From positions 62,001 to 126,000 of the forward strand of contig NZ_LFCT01000008.1 of the NCBI RefSeq assembly GCF_008692605.1: a stretch of DNA of 64,000 bases, written 5' to 3'. Below, one piece after another: positions 36,694 to 45,882 of this stretch. The DNA comes from Sphingobium estronivorans (lineage in GTDB: Bacteria > Pseudomonadota > Alphaproteobacteria > Sphingomonadales > Sphingomonadaceae). The position numbers and the translations under genes are program-made. The notes beneath the pieces were generated by a model. It searched no databases, had not been told where the DNA came from, and saw only the letters and a program-made list of their open reading frames with translations. How positions within the stretch are numbered: the stretch's first letter is position 1; each line of letters opens with the position of its first letter.

Positions 36694-38478
36694 ATGCATG
36701 CCTATCGCACTCATACCTGCGGCGCCCTGACTTCGGCTGAGGTCGGTGATGAGGTGCGCGTATCGGGCTGGGTGCATCGCAAGCGCGACCATGGCGATCT
36801 GGTCTTCATCGATCTGCGGGACCATTATGGCATGGTGCAGATCGTCACCGAGGTCGACGGGCCGGTGTTCCAGGTGATCGAATCGCTCCGCGCCGAAAGC
36901 GTCGTGACCGTGACCGGCAAGGTCGTCGCCCGTTCGAAGGAAGCGGTGAACCCGAACCTGCCCACCGGCGAGATCGAGATTCGCGCGCTGGACGCGGTGG
37001 TCCTCTCCGCCGCCGCCGACCTGCCGCTGCCGGTCGCGGGTGAGCAGGAATATCCCGAGGATATTCGCCTGCGCTACCGTTTCCTCGATCTGCGCCGCGA
37101 GACGCTGCACGCGAATATCGTCAAGCGCACGAAGATCATTTCGGACATGCGCCGCCGCATGGAGGGCGTGGGTTTCACCGAATATTCGACGCCGATCCTG
37201 ACCGCCAGCAGCCCCGAAGGCGCGCGCGACTTTCTGGTGCCGAGCCGCATCCATGCCGGGAAATTCTACGCCCTGCCGCAGGCGCCGCAGCAATATAAGC
37301 AGCTGCTGATGGTGGCTGGCTTCGACCGCTATTTCCAGATCGCGCCCTGCTTCCGCGACGAAGACCCGCGCGCCGACCGTCTGCCGGGGGAATTCTACCA
37401 GCTTGACCTCGAAATGAGCTTTGTCACCCAGGAAGACGTCTGGAACACGATGGAGCCGGTGATCGCGCAGGTGTTCGAGCAGTTTGCCGAGGGCAAGCCG
37501 GTGACTCCGGCGGGCAGCTTCCCGCGTATCCCCCATGCCGAGGCGATGCTGAAATATGGCTCGGACAAGCCCGACCTGCGCAACCCGATCCTGATCACCG
37601 ACGTCACCGAACATTTCCATGGTTCGGGCTTCGGCATCTTCGCCTCGCTGGTGGAAAGCGGCAGCGTGATCCGCGCGATCCCCGCGCCGGGCGCTGGCGC
37701 GGGCAGCCGGAAATTCTTCGACGACATGAACAATTGGGCGCGGGCCGAAGGTTATTCGGGCCTTGGCTATATCAACATCAAGGAAGGCGTGCCGGGCGGC
37801 CCGATCGCCAAGAATCATGGCGAGGAACGCGCGGCGAAGCTGATCGAGGCTCTGGGCCTTGGCCCCAATGACGGCGTGTTCTTCGCGGCGGGCAAGGAAT
37901 CGCAGGCCGCCAAGCTGGCGGGTCTGGCGCGCATCCGCGTGGGCGAGCAACTCGACCTGATCGACAAGGACCGGTTCGAACTCTGCTGGATCGTCGACTT
38001 CCCCTTCTACGAATATGATGAGGATACCAAGTCGATCGACTTCGCGCACAACCCCTTCTCCATGCCGCAGGGTGGGTTGGACGCGCTCGACAATCAGGAC
38101 CCGCTGACCATCAACGCCTATCAGTACGACATGGTCTGCAACGGCTATGAGATCGCTTCGGGGTCGATTCGTAACCAGTCGCCCGAACTGATGGTCAAGG
38201 CGTTCGAGAAGGTCGGCCTCAGTCAGCAGGATGTGGAGGAGCGCTTCGGCGGCCTCTATCGCGCCTTCCAATATGGCGCGCCGCCGCATGGTGGCATGGC
38301 CGCTGGCGTGGACCGCATCGTGATGCTGCTCTGCGGCGCGCAGAACCTGCGCGAGATCACGCTGTTCCCAATGAACCAGCGCGCCGAGGACCTGCTGATG
38401 GGGGCGCCCAGCGCCGCCGAGTTCAAGCAGCTTCGCGAACTCAACATCCGCGTGGTGGAGCCGCAGGCCAAGGCCTGA
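36694..38478 (+). CDS. aspS: Aspartate-tRNA ligase, likely non-discriminating type
   Basis: 594 residues. The order is N-terminal anticodon-binding OB fold, class II core, GAD insertion domain, and motif 3 ([13 protein letters not shown]). In the OB fold the sequence reads [15 protein letters not shown]; the histidine before the glycine is the residue of non-discriminating enzymes (E. coli has leucine), which also load tRNA-Asn for GatCAB. That needs confirmation by the lack of asnS elsewhere. ATG 36694 is chosen by homology; an in-frame start at 36535 would lie in rnd. A good terminator follows. Confidence 0.97.
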   Translation: MHAYRTHTCGALTSAEVGDEVRVSGWVHRKRDHGDLVFIDLRDHYGMVQIVTEVDGPVFQVIESLRAESVVTVTGKVVARSKEAVNPNLPTGEIEIRALDAVVLSAAADLPLPVAGEQEYPEDIRLRYRFLDLRRETLHANIVKRTKIISDMRRRMEGVGFTEYSTPILTASSPEGARDFLVPSRIHAGKFYALPQAPQQYKQLLMVAGFDRYFQIAPCFRDEDPRADRLPGEFYQLDLEMSFVTQEDVWNTMEPVIAQVFEQFAEGKPVTPAGSFPRIPHAEAMLKYGSDKPDLRNPILITDVTEHFHGSGFGIFASLVESGSVIRAIPAPGAGAGSRKFFDDMNNWARAEGYSGLGYINIKEGVPGGPIAKNHGEERAAKLIEALGLGPNDGVFFAAGKESQAAKLAGLARIRVGEQLDLIDKDRFELCWIVDFPFYEYDEDTKSIDFAHNPFSMPQGGLDALDNQDPLTINAYQYDMVCNGYEIASGSIRNQSPELMVKAFEKVGLSQQDVEERFGGLYRAFQYGAPPHGGMAAGVDRIVMLLCGAQNLREITLFPMNQRAEDLLMGAPSAAEFKQLRELNIRVVEPQAKA

Positions 38479-38499
38479 TCGCCTTTTTCCGCACTTGTG

Positions 38500-38543
38500 A
38501 AAGCCCCGTCCCTGTACTCTAACAGGGGCGGGGCTTTGCTTTT
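38500..38543 (+). terminator. Strong terminator after aspS
   Basis: A 16-bp stem (38500-38515 with 38522-38537, one G-U pair, loop ACTCTA) is followed by GCTTTT. Its end lies 13 bases before the ppk2 start, so ppk2 transcription must begin within or through it, or rely on read-through. Confidence 0.75.
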
Positions 38544-38556
38544 GCCGGAGAGACGG

Positions 38557-39339
38557 ATGGCTATCGACCTTGCGGATTATGAGAAGGGCGCGAAGCTCAA
38601 GGGCGACTATGAGACGAAGCTGGCGGAACTCCAGCAGCGGCTCGCCAAGATCCAGGTCGCCCACATTATCCACGACCGGCGCAGCGTCATCATGCTGGAG
38701 GGCTGGGACGCGGCGGGCAAGGGCGGGATCATCAAGCGGATGACCGCCGAGTGGGACCCGCGCTACTATCAGGTCCACCCCATTTCCGCGCCCAATGAGG
38801 AAGAGCGCGACCATCATTTCCTCTGGCGCTTTTGGACGCGGTTGCCAGCGGGGCAGAATATCTCCCTCTTCGACCGCAGCTGGTACGGAAGGGTGCTGGT
38901 CGAGCGGGTCGAGGGCTATTGTTCCAAGGCCGAGTGGAAGCGCGCCTATGACGAGATCAACGCCTTCGAAAAGCAGCAGATCGACGCGGGCACCAACATC
39001 GTCAAGCTGTTCGTCCACATCACGCAGGAGACGCAGGACGAACAACTGGCCCAGCGGCTGGACACGCCGTGGAAGCGGTGGAAGACCGGCGCGGACGATT
39101 ATCGCAATCGCGCGCGGCGCGCCGACTATCTCGACGCCCTGCACGACATGTTCCGCAAGACTGACACGAAACAGGCGCCCTGGCACGTGATCGACAATAA
39201 TCATCGCAAGGCGGGGCGGATCGCGGCGCTGACCACCGTGGCCAAGCGATTGGAAAAGCTGGTCCCGATGGATTTTCCCGAGGCTGACCCCGAGGTGGTG
39301 AAGCTGGCTGCCAAGGCTTACGGCTACAAGTCGATCTAG
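38557..39339 (+). CDS. ppk2: Polyphosphate kinase 2 family protein
   Basis: 260 residues. Walker A (GWDAAGKGG), Walker B (FDRSWYGR) and the lid region (KRWKTGADDY, NRARRADYLDAL) are intact. PPK2 enzymes use polyphosphate to phosphorylate nucleotides; class (I, II or III) is not decided from sequence alone. ATG 38557 has GGAGAG 7 bases upstream. An earlier in-frame start at 38497 would lie inside the aspS terminator. Confidence 0.9.
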   Translation: MAIDLADYEKGAKLKGDYETKLAELQQRLAKIQVAHIIHDRRSVIMLEGWDAAGKGGIIKRMTAEWDPRYYQVHPISAPNEEERDHHFLWRFWTRLPAGQNISLFDRSWYGRVLVERVEGYCSKAEWKRAYDEINAFEKQQIDAGTNIVKLFVHITQETQDEQLAQRLDTPWKRWKTGADDYRNRARRADYLDALHDMFRKTDTKQAPWHVIDNNHRKAGRIAALTTVAKRLEKLVPMDFPEADPEVVKLAAKAYGYKSI

Positions 39340-39427
39340 AAAAAATCACGTGAAAACAGACATTTGTCACAAAACTGTCATGAAAATCTAACGGCTCGTT
39401 TACCATTATGGGCCTAATCGGACGCTC

Positions 39428-40756
39428 ATGTCCGCGCCCCAGATGCTCGACCCGTCCTCGACCGAATCCCGGCCCTCCCGGCCGGCGGCCCTGGCGCTCG
39501 TCGCATCCAGTCCGGCCATCCGGCTGGGTCGGCCTCTCAGCGAGGCGGTCGACCATTTCCAGCATGATCCGGCGTTGCGCCTGCTGCCCGTGCTGGACGG
39601 TGCCGACCGGCCGGTCGGCGCGATCTATGAGCGCGATATGCGGCGCATATTGTTCAACCCCTTTGGCCATGCGCTGCTGCGCAATCCCAGTTTCGGCGGA
39701 AGACTGGACGATCATGTCAGGCCCTGCGCCACGGTCGAACGGAGCGCCAGCATCGAGACGCTGATCGACCTTTACGCCGCACAAGGGCAGGGATGCGAGG
39801 GACTGATCGTGACGGAGGCCGGTAGTTATGCCGGTGTGGCCGGCGGGCAGTTGTTGCTGAAGCTCGCGGCGGAGCGCGATGCGCGGGTGGCGCTGGCGCG
39901 GGTCGAGCGGCTGGAGAAGGTGACGGGGGAAAGCGCGACCTTCCGTGCCGACATTGAAACGCTCATCGCCGATCTGGTCGGCATGGCCGACATGCTGTCC
40001 CGCCTGGCCGAGGATGCGGCGGAACGGGCGGCGCATAATGGTCAGGCTTCGGCGGGCATGGCGGTGGCGGCGGCGCAGACGGCGGACAATCTGTCGGGCA
40101 TTGCCGCGTCGGGACGGGAATTGGGGTTGCTGTTCCAGTCGATGGAAACCGAAGTGCGTGAGGCGGGCGCCGCTATCCGCGCGGCGGTGGAGCAGACGCG
40201 CTTGGGATCGGCCCAGACGCGGACGCTGACCACGCAGGCGGACGGGATTGGCGAAGTGACCGCGCTGATCGACGCCATTGCTCGGGCAACCTCGACGCTC
40301 GCGCTCAATGCCGGGATCGAGGCGGCGCGGGCCGGAGAAGCGGGGCAGGGTTTTGCGGTGGTCGCGCGGGAGGTCAAGTCGCTCGCCGGGCAGACCCGCG
40401 ACGCGGCGGCGGAGATCGCCCGGCGGATCGATCATATCCGTGTCACCGTGGGCCATGTGGCGCAGGGCCATGCCCATATGGACGCCGCCATGGCGACGGC
40501 GGACCGGCTTTCGGCGTCTGTCTTCGAAGCGGTGGCGCGACACGGCGCCTTCAGTCAGGCGATTGCAGGCAGCCTTGGCGAAGCGGGCGAGGCGAGCGAG
40601 CATATCCGCACCAGCGCCAGCCGGATCAGCGCCAATGCGGGCGTCGCCGTCGATGGCGCGAAGGCCATGCGCAACGCCGCCAGCCAGTTGGCGCAGGAAG
40701 CGCATCGGCTGGACGACCGCGCCAGCGCCTTCATCCGCGTCATTCAGGCGGCTTGA
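39428..40756 (+). CDS. Soluble CBS-pair methyl-accepting chemotaxis-type protein
   Basis: 442 residues without a membrane segment. An N-terminal CBS-like pair (about 30-150; [20 protein letters not shown], then [16 protein letters not shown]) precedes a long coiled coil with the MCP hairpin tip near 300-320 ([21 protein letters not shown]). No HAMP domain or transmembrane pair is present, so it is a cytoplasmic receptor. CBS pairs often bind adenosyl ligands, which suggests sensing of energy state. No methylation gene is beside it. A FlbD-like small gene follows. Confidence 0.82.
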   Translation: MSAPQMLDPSSTESRPSRPAALALVASSPAIRLGRPLSEAVDHFQHDPALRLLPVLDGADRPVGAIYERDMRRILFNPFGHALLRNPSFGGRLDDHVRPCATVERSASIETLIDLYAAQGQGCEGLIVTEAGSYAGVAGGQLLLKLAAERDARVALARVERLEKVTGESATFRADIETLIADLVGMADMLSRLAEDAAERAAHNGQASAGMAVAAAQTADNLSGIAASGRELGLLFQSMETEVREAGAAIRAAVEQTRLGSAQTRTLTTQADGIGEVTALIDAIARATSTLALNAGIEAARAGEAGQGFAVVAREVKSLAGQTRDAAAEIARRIDHIRVTVGHVAQGHAHMDAAMATADRLSASVFEAVARHGAFSQAIAGSLGEAGEASEHIRTSASRISANAGVAVDGAKAMRNAASQLAQEAHRLDDRASAFIRVIQAA

Positions 40757-40823
40757 TGGGAAAAAGGCTGGTTTCGGTCGAAAATCCAGTTAGGCTTTCC
40801 TTCCAAAAAGAAGGAGAGGATGC

Positions 40824-41009
40824 ATGCTCGTCATGTTCGTGGGCGCCGACCGGACCGAAACCGCCGTCAATGCTACGCAGGTCACCTTCGTTTCGTCGAT
40901 TACCGATGGCACCCGCATCCGCTTCGGCGAGGGGCGCAGCGTCACCGTGGTCGAGCCGATCGCGGAAGTGATGGAGCGGCTCAACGTGGCATTGCGGCCG
41001 CATGATTAG
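40824..41009 (+). CDS. Small FlbD-like protein
   Basis: 61 residues. The pattern VNATQVTFVSSITDGTRIRF, then VTVVEPIAEVMERLN, resembles the fold of FlbD-type flagellar proteins (a strand, DG turn, strand and helix). GGAGAGGATGC lies 3-9 bases upstream of the ATG. It is 67 bases behind the CBS-MCP gene. Its stop overlaps the start of a palindromic repeat. The similarity is by eye and weak. Confidence 0.6.
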   Translation: MLVMFVGADRTETAVNATQVTFVSSITDGTRIRFGEGRSVTVVEPIAEVMERLNVALRPHD

Positions 41010-41134
41010 AGCCTCGTGCGAAAAACTGGGCGAGCCGGAGGCACGTGACTCCGAGCTCGGGTTTTTCGTAAAAAACGATGCGATAACAAAGGAGGTGAGC
41101 AAGCGGCCCGCGTCTGATTGAGCGCAGCTTGCTC
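41008..41134. repeat. Two-hairpin intergenic repeat, copy 1
   Basis: Module A: AGAGCCTCGTGCGAAAAA, then TTTTTCGTAAAAAACGATGC (41061-41081). Module B: GAGCAAGC (41097-41104) with GCTTGCTC (41127-41134) around a GCGTCTGATT core. Compared with copy 2 at 56091, module A has an extra nested hairpin (GAGCCGGAG and CTCCGAGCTC). Begins in the stop of the FlbD-like gene. Confidence 0.6.
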
Positions 41135-41154
41135 TACGCGTTGATCCGCGCCGC

Positions 41155-41652
41155 TCATTCGGGATAGCGGATCGCCATCACCTCATATTCCTTTTCTCCT
41201 GCGGGCAGCATCACCCGGCGCAGGTCGCCGACCGCCGCGCCGCGCAGGGCGCGGGCGATGGGTGTGCTCCAACCGATGCGGCCGGCGCTCACCTCCGTCT
41301 CGTCATTGCCGACCAGCGTCACGGTGCGGTGATGGTCATCCTCGTCCGCGATGGTGACGGTGGCGCCGAAAAAGACCTTGTTCTTGTCGGGTTGCTGCCG
41401 GGGGTCGACGACCTTGGCGTCCTTCATCTTGCGCGACAGGCGCTTCAACTGCCCGTCAATCTCGCGCATCCGCTTGCGGCCATAGAGATAGTCGCCATTT
41501 TCGCTGCGGTCGCCATTGCCCGCCGCCCAGCTCACCACCTCGACGATCCGGGGGCGCTCGATGCCCAGCAGCCGGTCATATTCGGCGCGCAGCTTCGCGA
41601 AGCCTTCGGGGGTGATGTAATTGGGCTGGGCGGTGCTCATGGCGCCGCCCAT
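41155..41652 (-). CDS. greB: Transcription elongation factor GreB
   Basis: 165 residues. N-terminal coiled coil with GDRSENGDYLYGRKRMREID, where the acidic tip residues that reach the RNA polymerase channel are present (E and D), then the C-terminal FKBP-like domain. The GreB-type basic patch (RKRMREIDGQLKRLSRKM) separates it from GreA. ATG 41652 is favoured by AAGGA 6 bases upstream, overlapping the slt end; an ATG four codons later is possible. It forms an operon with slt, 9 bases apart. Confidence 0.92.
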   Translation of the reverse strand: MGGAMSTAQPNYITPEGFAKLRAEYDRLLGIERPRIVEVVSWAAGNGDRSENGDYLYGRKRMREIDGQLKRLSRKMKDAKVVDPRQQPDKNKVFFGATVTIADEDDHHRTVTLVGNDETEVSAGRIGWSTPIARALRGAAVGDLRRVMLPAGEKEYEVMAIRYPE

Positions 41653-41661
41653 AGCGCATCC

Positions 41662-43707
41662 TTATCCCGGTGTCTGCTTGCCGAGATATTTGGACAGCGG
41701 CGTCGTCGTCCCGCGGAAGCGGGCGCGTTCGGGGTTCATCGCCTCGTACACCACGGCATTTTCCAACACGCGCTGCACATAATTCCTCGTCTCGAAGATC
41801 GGGATCTGCTCTATCCAGCGCAGCATGTCGGCGCCGGGCAGGCGCGGATCGCCATTGGCGGCGATCCAACGGTTCACATTGCCCGGCCCGGCATTGTAGG
41901 CCGCCACCGCCAAGGGATAGCTGCCGCCATAATAGTTGAGCATCCGTTGGAAATAGGCGGAGCCCAGCATGATATTGTAGCTCGGATCGTTGAGCGATCC
42001 GGCGTCATAGCTCATGCCCAGCTTCGTCGCCTGCTCGCGCGCCGTGCCGGGCATCAGCTGCATCAGGCCGCGCGCGCCCGCATGGCTGACGATCTGCCGG
42101 TCGAACTGGCTTTCCTGCCGGGCAATGGCGTGGACCATGGTCCAGTTATATTGCGCTTCGGACGGCACGGGCACGCGCGGGAAGGCGCTTTCGCCATAGC
42201 CGGAGAGGCCGCTGGAGACGGCGCGGCGGCCGACCATCACGCCCATGTCGGGGCGACCGATGCTCTTCGCCAGTTCGACCGCCAGATAATGGTCGGCGTC
42301 GCTGTCGGCATTGTTGGCGATGGCGCGGGCGAATTTGCTCTGATCCTCCCAATAGCCCATTTGGCCGAGCGCCTTCACCGCCCGGACGACCGAGCGGTTG
42401 GCAAAGGCGGTGCGCTCGGCAGCGGAAATCTCCACCGGGCGCTCGACGGCGGCCGGCGCCGGAATCGGGCGACCGAGGCGTTCCAGCGCGAGCTGGCCGT
42501 AAAACTGATCCGGGAAGACGGCGGCGCGGGCGAAATAGCTGTTCGCCGTGGCGGCATCGCCCGCTTGAAGCGCGGCGCGGCCCGCCCAGTAGAAGCCCTT
42601 GGACTGGGTCTGCGGCGACTTGGCGGCGGTGGCGTAGCGGCGGAACATCTCCATCGCGTCCAGCGGCTTGCCCAGATTGTAGAAGGCGGTCGAACCCGCC
42701 AGCCAGGCGAGGCTGGTATAATCGTCACGTTCGCCAATGGGGCGGGTGTTGACGTCGGTGCCAGGCAGATAGGCGTCGTCCAGCTTGCTGGCGATGCCGT
42801 AGGCGAAGCTCCACTGGCTGTCATTGGCGGCGGCGCGGGCCTGCGTCAGCAGCGTCTCATACCATTTTTCCGCGTCGCCGGGGCGGAAGGTCAGCGTCGG
42901 GCGATTGGCGAGATATTGACGGCCGGCGATCCAGTTGCCGGTGTTCAGCATCCAGCTTGCCTTGTCCGCGACGAAGCCCGCATCGGTCGCGCCGACGGCT
43001 TCGGCAAGCTGCATCTTCACGGCCGCGTCGGGCGCCTTCTGGCGGAAGGCGATGCGGGCCTCATAAACCGGACGCCGGGGGGGCGAAACATAGGCGAGCA
43101 TCCGCTGCGCGCCCAGGATGTCGCCCTTCCACAACAGCGCGTCGGCGCGCAGGTCATGCTCGACCGAGGTCCAGCTCGATCCGAACAGCGAGAGCAGCCG
43201 CGACTCGTCATCGGGCGAGAGCGATCCGCCGATCCAGGCGTTGCGCGCGGCGATCCGCGCTTCGCCCATGCGATTCTGCTGCATCAGCGCCAGGGCATAG
43301 CGGGCGTTGCCGCTCGCGGTGCGGGGCGGGAAGCGGGTGAAGAAGGCGACGACCTGTCCCGGATCGTAGCTGTTGGGATTGATGCCGGTTTCCGCCAGCC
43401 GCCGCATCCGGTCTTCCCCCGGCCAGCCGGGATTGGCCATGATGAAGCTGGCATAGGTGGAAAAGCCGAGCGCATCGCTCTGTTGCAGGGCCCGCCACTG
43501 GCTGATCGTGCCGGAGACGGACGGATCGCTCGCCACGCCGATTCGGCTTTGCGCTTGCTGCCAGGGACTCGGCTCGGTGGAGCGCGGAATCGGCTGCACC
43601 ACGGCGCCCGGCGGAAAGGCTGCGGGGGGCGTGGACAAGGGCGTTTCGGTCTGGGCGCTGGCGCCGGCGGTGAAAAGCAGAAGGGCAATCAGGGGCATAC
43701 GGACCAT
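41662..43707 (-). CDS. slt: Soluble lytic murein transglycosylase
   Basis: 681 residues. A signal peptide (IALLLFTAGASA) is followed by a superhelical domain and a C-terminal lysozyme-like domain: ARQESQFD (catalytic Glu), GARGLMQLMPGTA and AVAAYNAGPGN. The enzyme cleaves the glycan backbone to anhydro-muropeptides. The start is put at 43707, where the signal peptide begins; a longer start is possible. greB is downstream. Confidence 0.95.
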   Translation of the reverse strand: MVRMPLIALLLFTAGASAQTETPLSTPPAAFPPGAVVQPIPRSTEPSPWQQAQSRIGVASDPSVSGTISQWRALQQSDALGFSTYASFIMANPGWPGEDRMRRLAETGINPNSYDPGQVVAFFTRFPPRTASGNARYALALMQQNRMGEARIAARNAWIGGSLSPDDESRLLSLFGSSWTSVEHDLRADALLWKGDILGAQRMLAYVSPPRRPVYEARIAFRQKAPDAAVKMQLAEAVGATDAGFVADKASWMLNTGNWIAGRQYLANRPTLTFRPGDAEKWYETLLTQARAAANDSQWSFAYGIASKLDDAYLPGTDVNTRPIGERDDYTSLAWLAGSTAFYNLGKPLDAMEMFRRYATAAKSPQTQSKGFYWAGRAALQAGDAATANSYFARAAVFPDQFYGQLALERLGRPIPAPAAVERPVEISAAERTAFANRSVVRAVKALGQMGYWEDQSKFARAIANNADSDADHYLAVELAKSIGRPDMGVMVGRRAVSSGLSGYGESAFPRVPVPSEAQYNWTMVHAIARQESQFDRQIVSHAGARGLMQLMPGTAREQATKLGMSYDAGSLNDPSYNIMLGSAYFQRMLNYYGGSYPLAVAAYNAGPGNVNRWIAANGDPRLPGADMLRWIEQIPIFETRNYVQRVLENAVVYEAMNPERARFRGTTTPLSKYLGKQTPG

Positions 43708-43813
43708 GACAGTTTCAGAACAGGAGAGCGACAGCCTACTAGACATGATCGCAAATGCATCCTTATCAGGCCGTGAATGACGCGCTATAGCGCGCCGTTC
43801 GCGTGTTTAACGC

Positions 43814-43819
43814 TATAAT
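43814..43819 (+). promoter_or_regulatory. -10 box candidate for dapA
   Basis: A perfect TATAAT lies 36 bases before the dapA ATG. I do not find a good -35 at 17 bases upstream, so this may rely on an activator or an extended -10. Confidence 0.4.
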
Positions 43820-43855
43820 GCCCCGGAATTCCGGTGAATTGAAGGAGTTTGTTGC

Positions 43856-44734
43856 ATGTTTTCCGGGTCGATTCCGGCGCTGATCACGCCCTTCCGCGAC
43901 GGAGCGGTCGATGAGGCGGCTTTCCGCGCCTTTGTCGACTGGCAGATCGACGAAGGCAGCAGCGGTCTGGTCCCCTGCGGCACCACCGGCGAAAGTGCGA
44001 CGATGACGGTCGAGGAGCATAATCGCGTGATCGCCATCTGCGTCGATCAGGCGGCGGGACGGGTGCCGGTGATCGCGGGCTGCGGTTCCAATGACACGCG
44101 AATCGCGCTGGAGCATATGTTCGCGGCGCAGGCGGCGGGCGCCGATGCGGCGCTGGTGGTCGCGCCTTATTATAACAAGCCCAATCAGGAGGGGGTGTAC
44201 CAGCATTTCGCCTATCTGGCCGAACGCTGCTCGCTGCCCATCGTCCTTTATAATGTGCCCAGCCGTACCATCACCGACATTGGCGTCCCGGTGATCCACC
44301 GTCTGTCGGAAGAATATCAGACCATCGTCGGCGTCAAGGATGCCACCGGGAATCTGGGGCGGGTCAGCGCACAGCGCCTCGCCTGCCGCCCGGATTTCTG
44401 TCAGCTTTCGGGGAATGACGAAACGGCTCTGGGCTTCAACGCAATGGGTGGCAAGGGCTGCATTTCGGTCACGGCCAATGTCGCGCCGCGCCTGGGCGCC
44501 GATTTCCAGAAGGCGATTGCGGCGGGCGACTGGGGTGCCGCGCTGGCGCTTCAGGATCGTCTCTACCCGTTGCACGATGCCCTGTTCAGCGATTCTTCAC
44601 CCGGCCCGGTTAAATACGCCCTTACGCGCGTTCGGCCCGACATGTCCGGCGACCTCCGCCTGCCGATTACCTGGCCGTCGGAATCGAGCCGCGCCGCCGT
44701 CGACCGGGCGCTGGAGATTGCGGGACTGGTTTGA
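43856..44734 (+). CDS. dapA: 4-hydroxy-tetrahydrodipicolinate synthase
   Basis: 292 residues, a TIM-barrel lyase in lysine and diaminopimelate synthesis. GTTGES (pyruvate carboxylate), YNVPSRT and the Schiff-base lysine in VGVKDATGN are all present. GAAGGAG precedes the ATG by 8 bases. smpB follows after 44 bases on the same strand. Confidence 0.97.
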   Translation: MFSGSIPALITPFRDGAVDEAAFRAFVDWQIDEGSSGLVPCGTTGESATMTVEEHNRVIAICVDQAAGRVPVIAGCGSNDTRIALEHMFAAQAAGADAALVVAPYYNKPNQEGVYQHFAYLAERCSLPIVLYNVPSRTITDIGVPVIHRLSEEYQTIVGVKDATGNLGRVSAQRLACRPDFCQLSGNDETALGFNAMGGKGCISVTANVAPRLGADFQKAIAAGDWGAALALQDRLYPLHDALFSDSSPGPVKYALTRVRPDMSGDLRLPITWPSESSRAAVDRALEIAGLV

Positions 44735-44778
44735 TCGTTCCCCGCACCTATATGGTGAAGCGAGTTAGTTAGAGCATA

Positions 44779-45261
44779 ATGGCCCGTCCCCGTCCCGAAG
44801 CCTTCGACAAGAAGAAGATCGTCGCCGAAAACCGGCGCGCGCGGTTCGAATATTTCCTGGAGGATGTGTTCGAGGCGGGCATCGCCTTGCAGGGCACGGA
44901 GGTCAAATCGCTGCGCTTTGGCGAGGGCAATATCGCGGAAAGCTATGCCGAGGTGAAGGGGGAGCAGGTGTGGCTGGTCAACAGCAACATCCCCGAATTC
45001 AGCCATGGCAACCGCTTCAACCATGAGCCCAAGCGCCCCCGCAAGCTGCTGCTGCACCAGCGGGAGATTGCCCGCATGCATGGCGCGGTGGAGCGCAAGG
45101 GCATGACGCTGGTTCCCTTGAGCATTTATTTCAATAGCCGGGGGAAGGCGAAGGTCGAACTGGCGCTGGCCAAGGGCAAGAAGACCCATGACAAGCGCGA
45201 CACGATCAAGGAACGCGACTGGAAGCGCGATCAGCAGCGTATCATGAAGGCGCATCGCTGA
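44779..45261 (+). CDS. smpB: SsrA-binding protein SmpB
   Basis: 160 residues. The OB-fold with [18 protein letters not shown] and the basic C-terminal tail needed to enter the decoding centre ([17 protein letters not shown]) are intact. With tmRNA it rescues stalled ribosomes; the tmRNA gene is not in the window. TGA overlaps the next ATG by one base. Confidence 0.97.
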   Translation: MARPRPEAFDKKKIVAENRRARFEYFLEDVFEAGIALQGTEVKSLRFGEGNIAESYAEVKGEQVWLVNSNIPEFSHGNRFNHEPKRPRKLLLHQREIARMHGAVERKGMTLVPLSIYFNSRGKAKVELALAKGKKTHDKRDTIKERDWKRDQQRIMKAHR

Positions 45262-45854
45262 TGGACAATAGACTGTCCCGTTGGTGGCACGCCAATGCGC
45301 CGACCCGGGAGTCGCTGGAGCATAATCGTTTCCTTGCCCCTGTGGCGCATCGGGTGCTGGAGCCGTCGCTCTGGCGCTTTACCCGGCGGTCGGTTCCGCG
45401 CGGCGTGGCGCTGGGGCTGCTGGTTGGCATCTTCCTGCTGATCCCCGGCGTGCAGATTGCCGGCGCGGCCTTGCTGGCTTTGCCCTTTCGCGCGAATATC
45501 CCGCTGGCGGCGGCGATGACCTTCCTCTCCAACCCGGCGACGACGCCGCTGTTCCTGATGGCGTCGGTCTATATGGGCAATTGGCTGCTGGGGCGGACCG
45601 CCGACGCCTCCGGCTTCATGGCGCTGGTCGATAACCACGCATCGATCCGCGACTGGTGCGCCTGGCTTTTTTCGGAAGCGGCGCCCGCGATGCTGTTGGG
45701 ATTGGCGCTGATTTCCCTCGCTTTTGCCGTTGTCGGCTATTTTTTGGCCGACTGGGTATGGCGCCATCGCATGGGCCGGAAATGGCATGCGCGCAAATTG
45801 AGGATTGGCAAGGCGCCGGAAAGCAGCGCATTGGAGGAAATCGCCTCCGCCTGA
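45261..45854 (+). CDS. DUF2062 membrane protein
   Basis: 197 residues. DUF2062 motif around AAAMTFLSNPATTPLFLMAS with three or four membrane segments. Family function is unknown. Its start overlaps the smpB stop (TGATG), and cckA follows 28 bases later, so all may be co-transcribed. Basic C-terminal tail, presumably cytoplasmic. Confidence 0.85.
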   Translation: MDNRLSRWWHANAPTRESLEHNRFLAPVAHRVLEPSLWRFTRRSVPRGVALGLLVGIFLLIPGVQIAGAALLALPFRANIPLAAAMTFLSNPATTPLFLMASVYMGNWLLGRTADASGFMALVDNHASIRDWCAWLFSEAAPAMLLGLALISLAFAVVGYFLADWVWRHRMGRKWHARKLRIGKAPESSALEEIASA

Positions 45855-45882
45855 GAGGGGGAGCGAAACAAGTCCATTGTGA

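Noticed and set aside
36613..39204. An 863-codon minus-strand frame opposite aspS and ppk2
   Set aside because: Crosses two conserved genes and a terminator; no protein-like composition.
41329..43776. An 815-codon plus-strand frame opposite slt
   Set aside because: Shadow of slt; no domain and no ribosome binding site.
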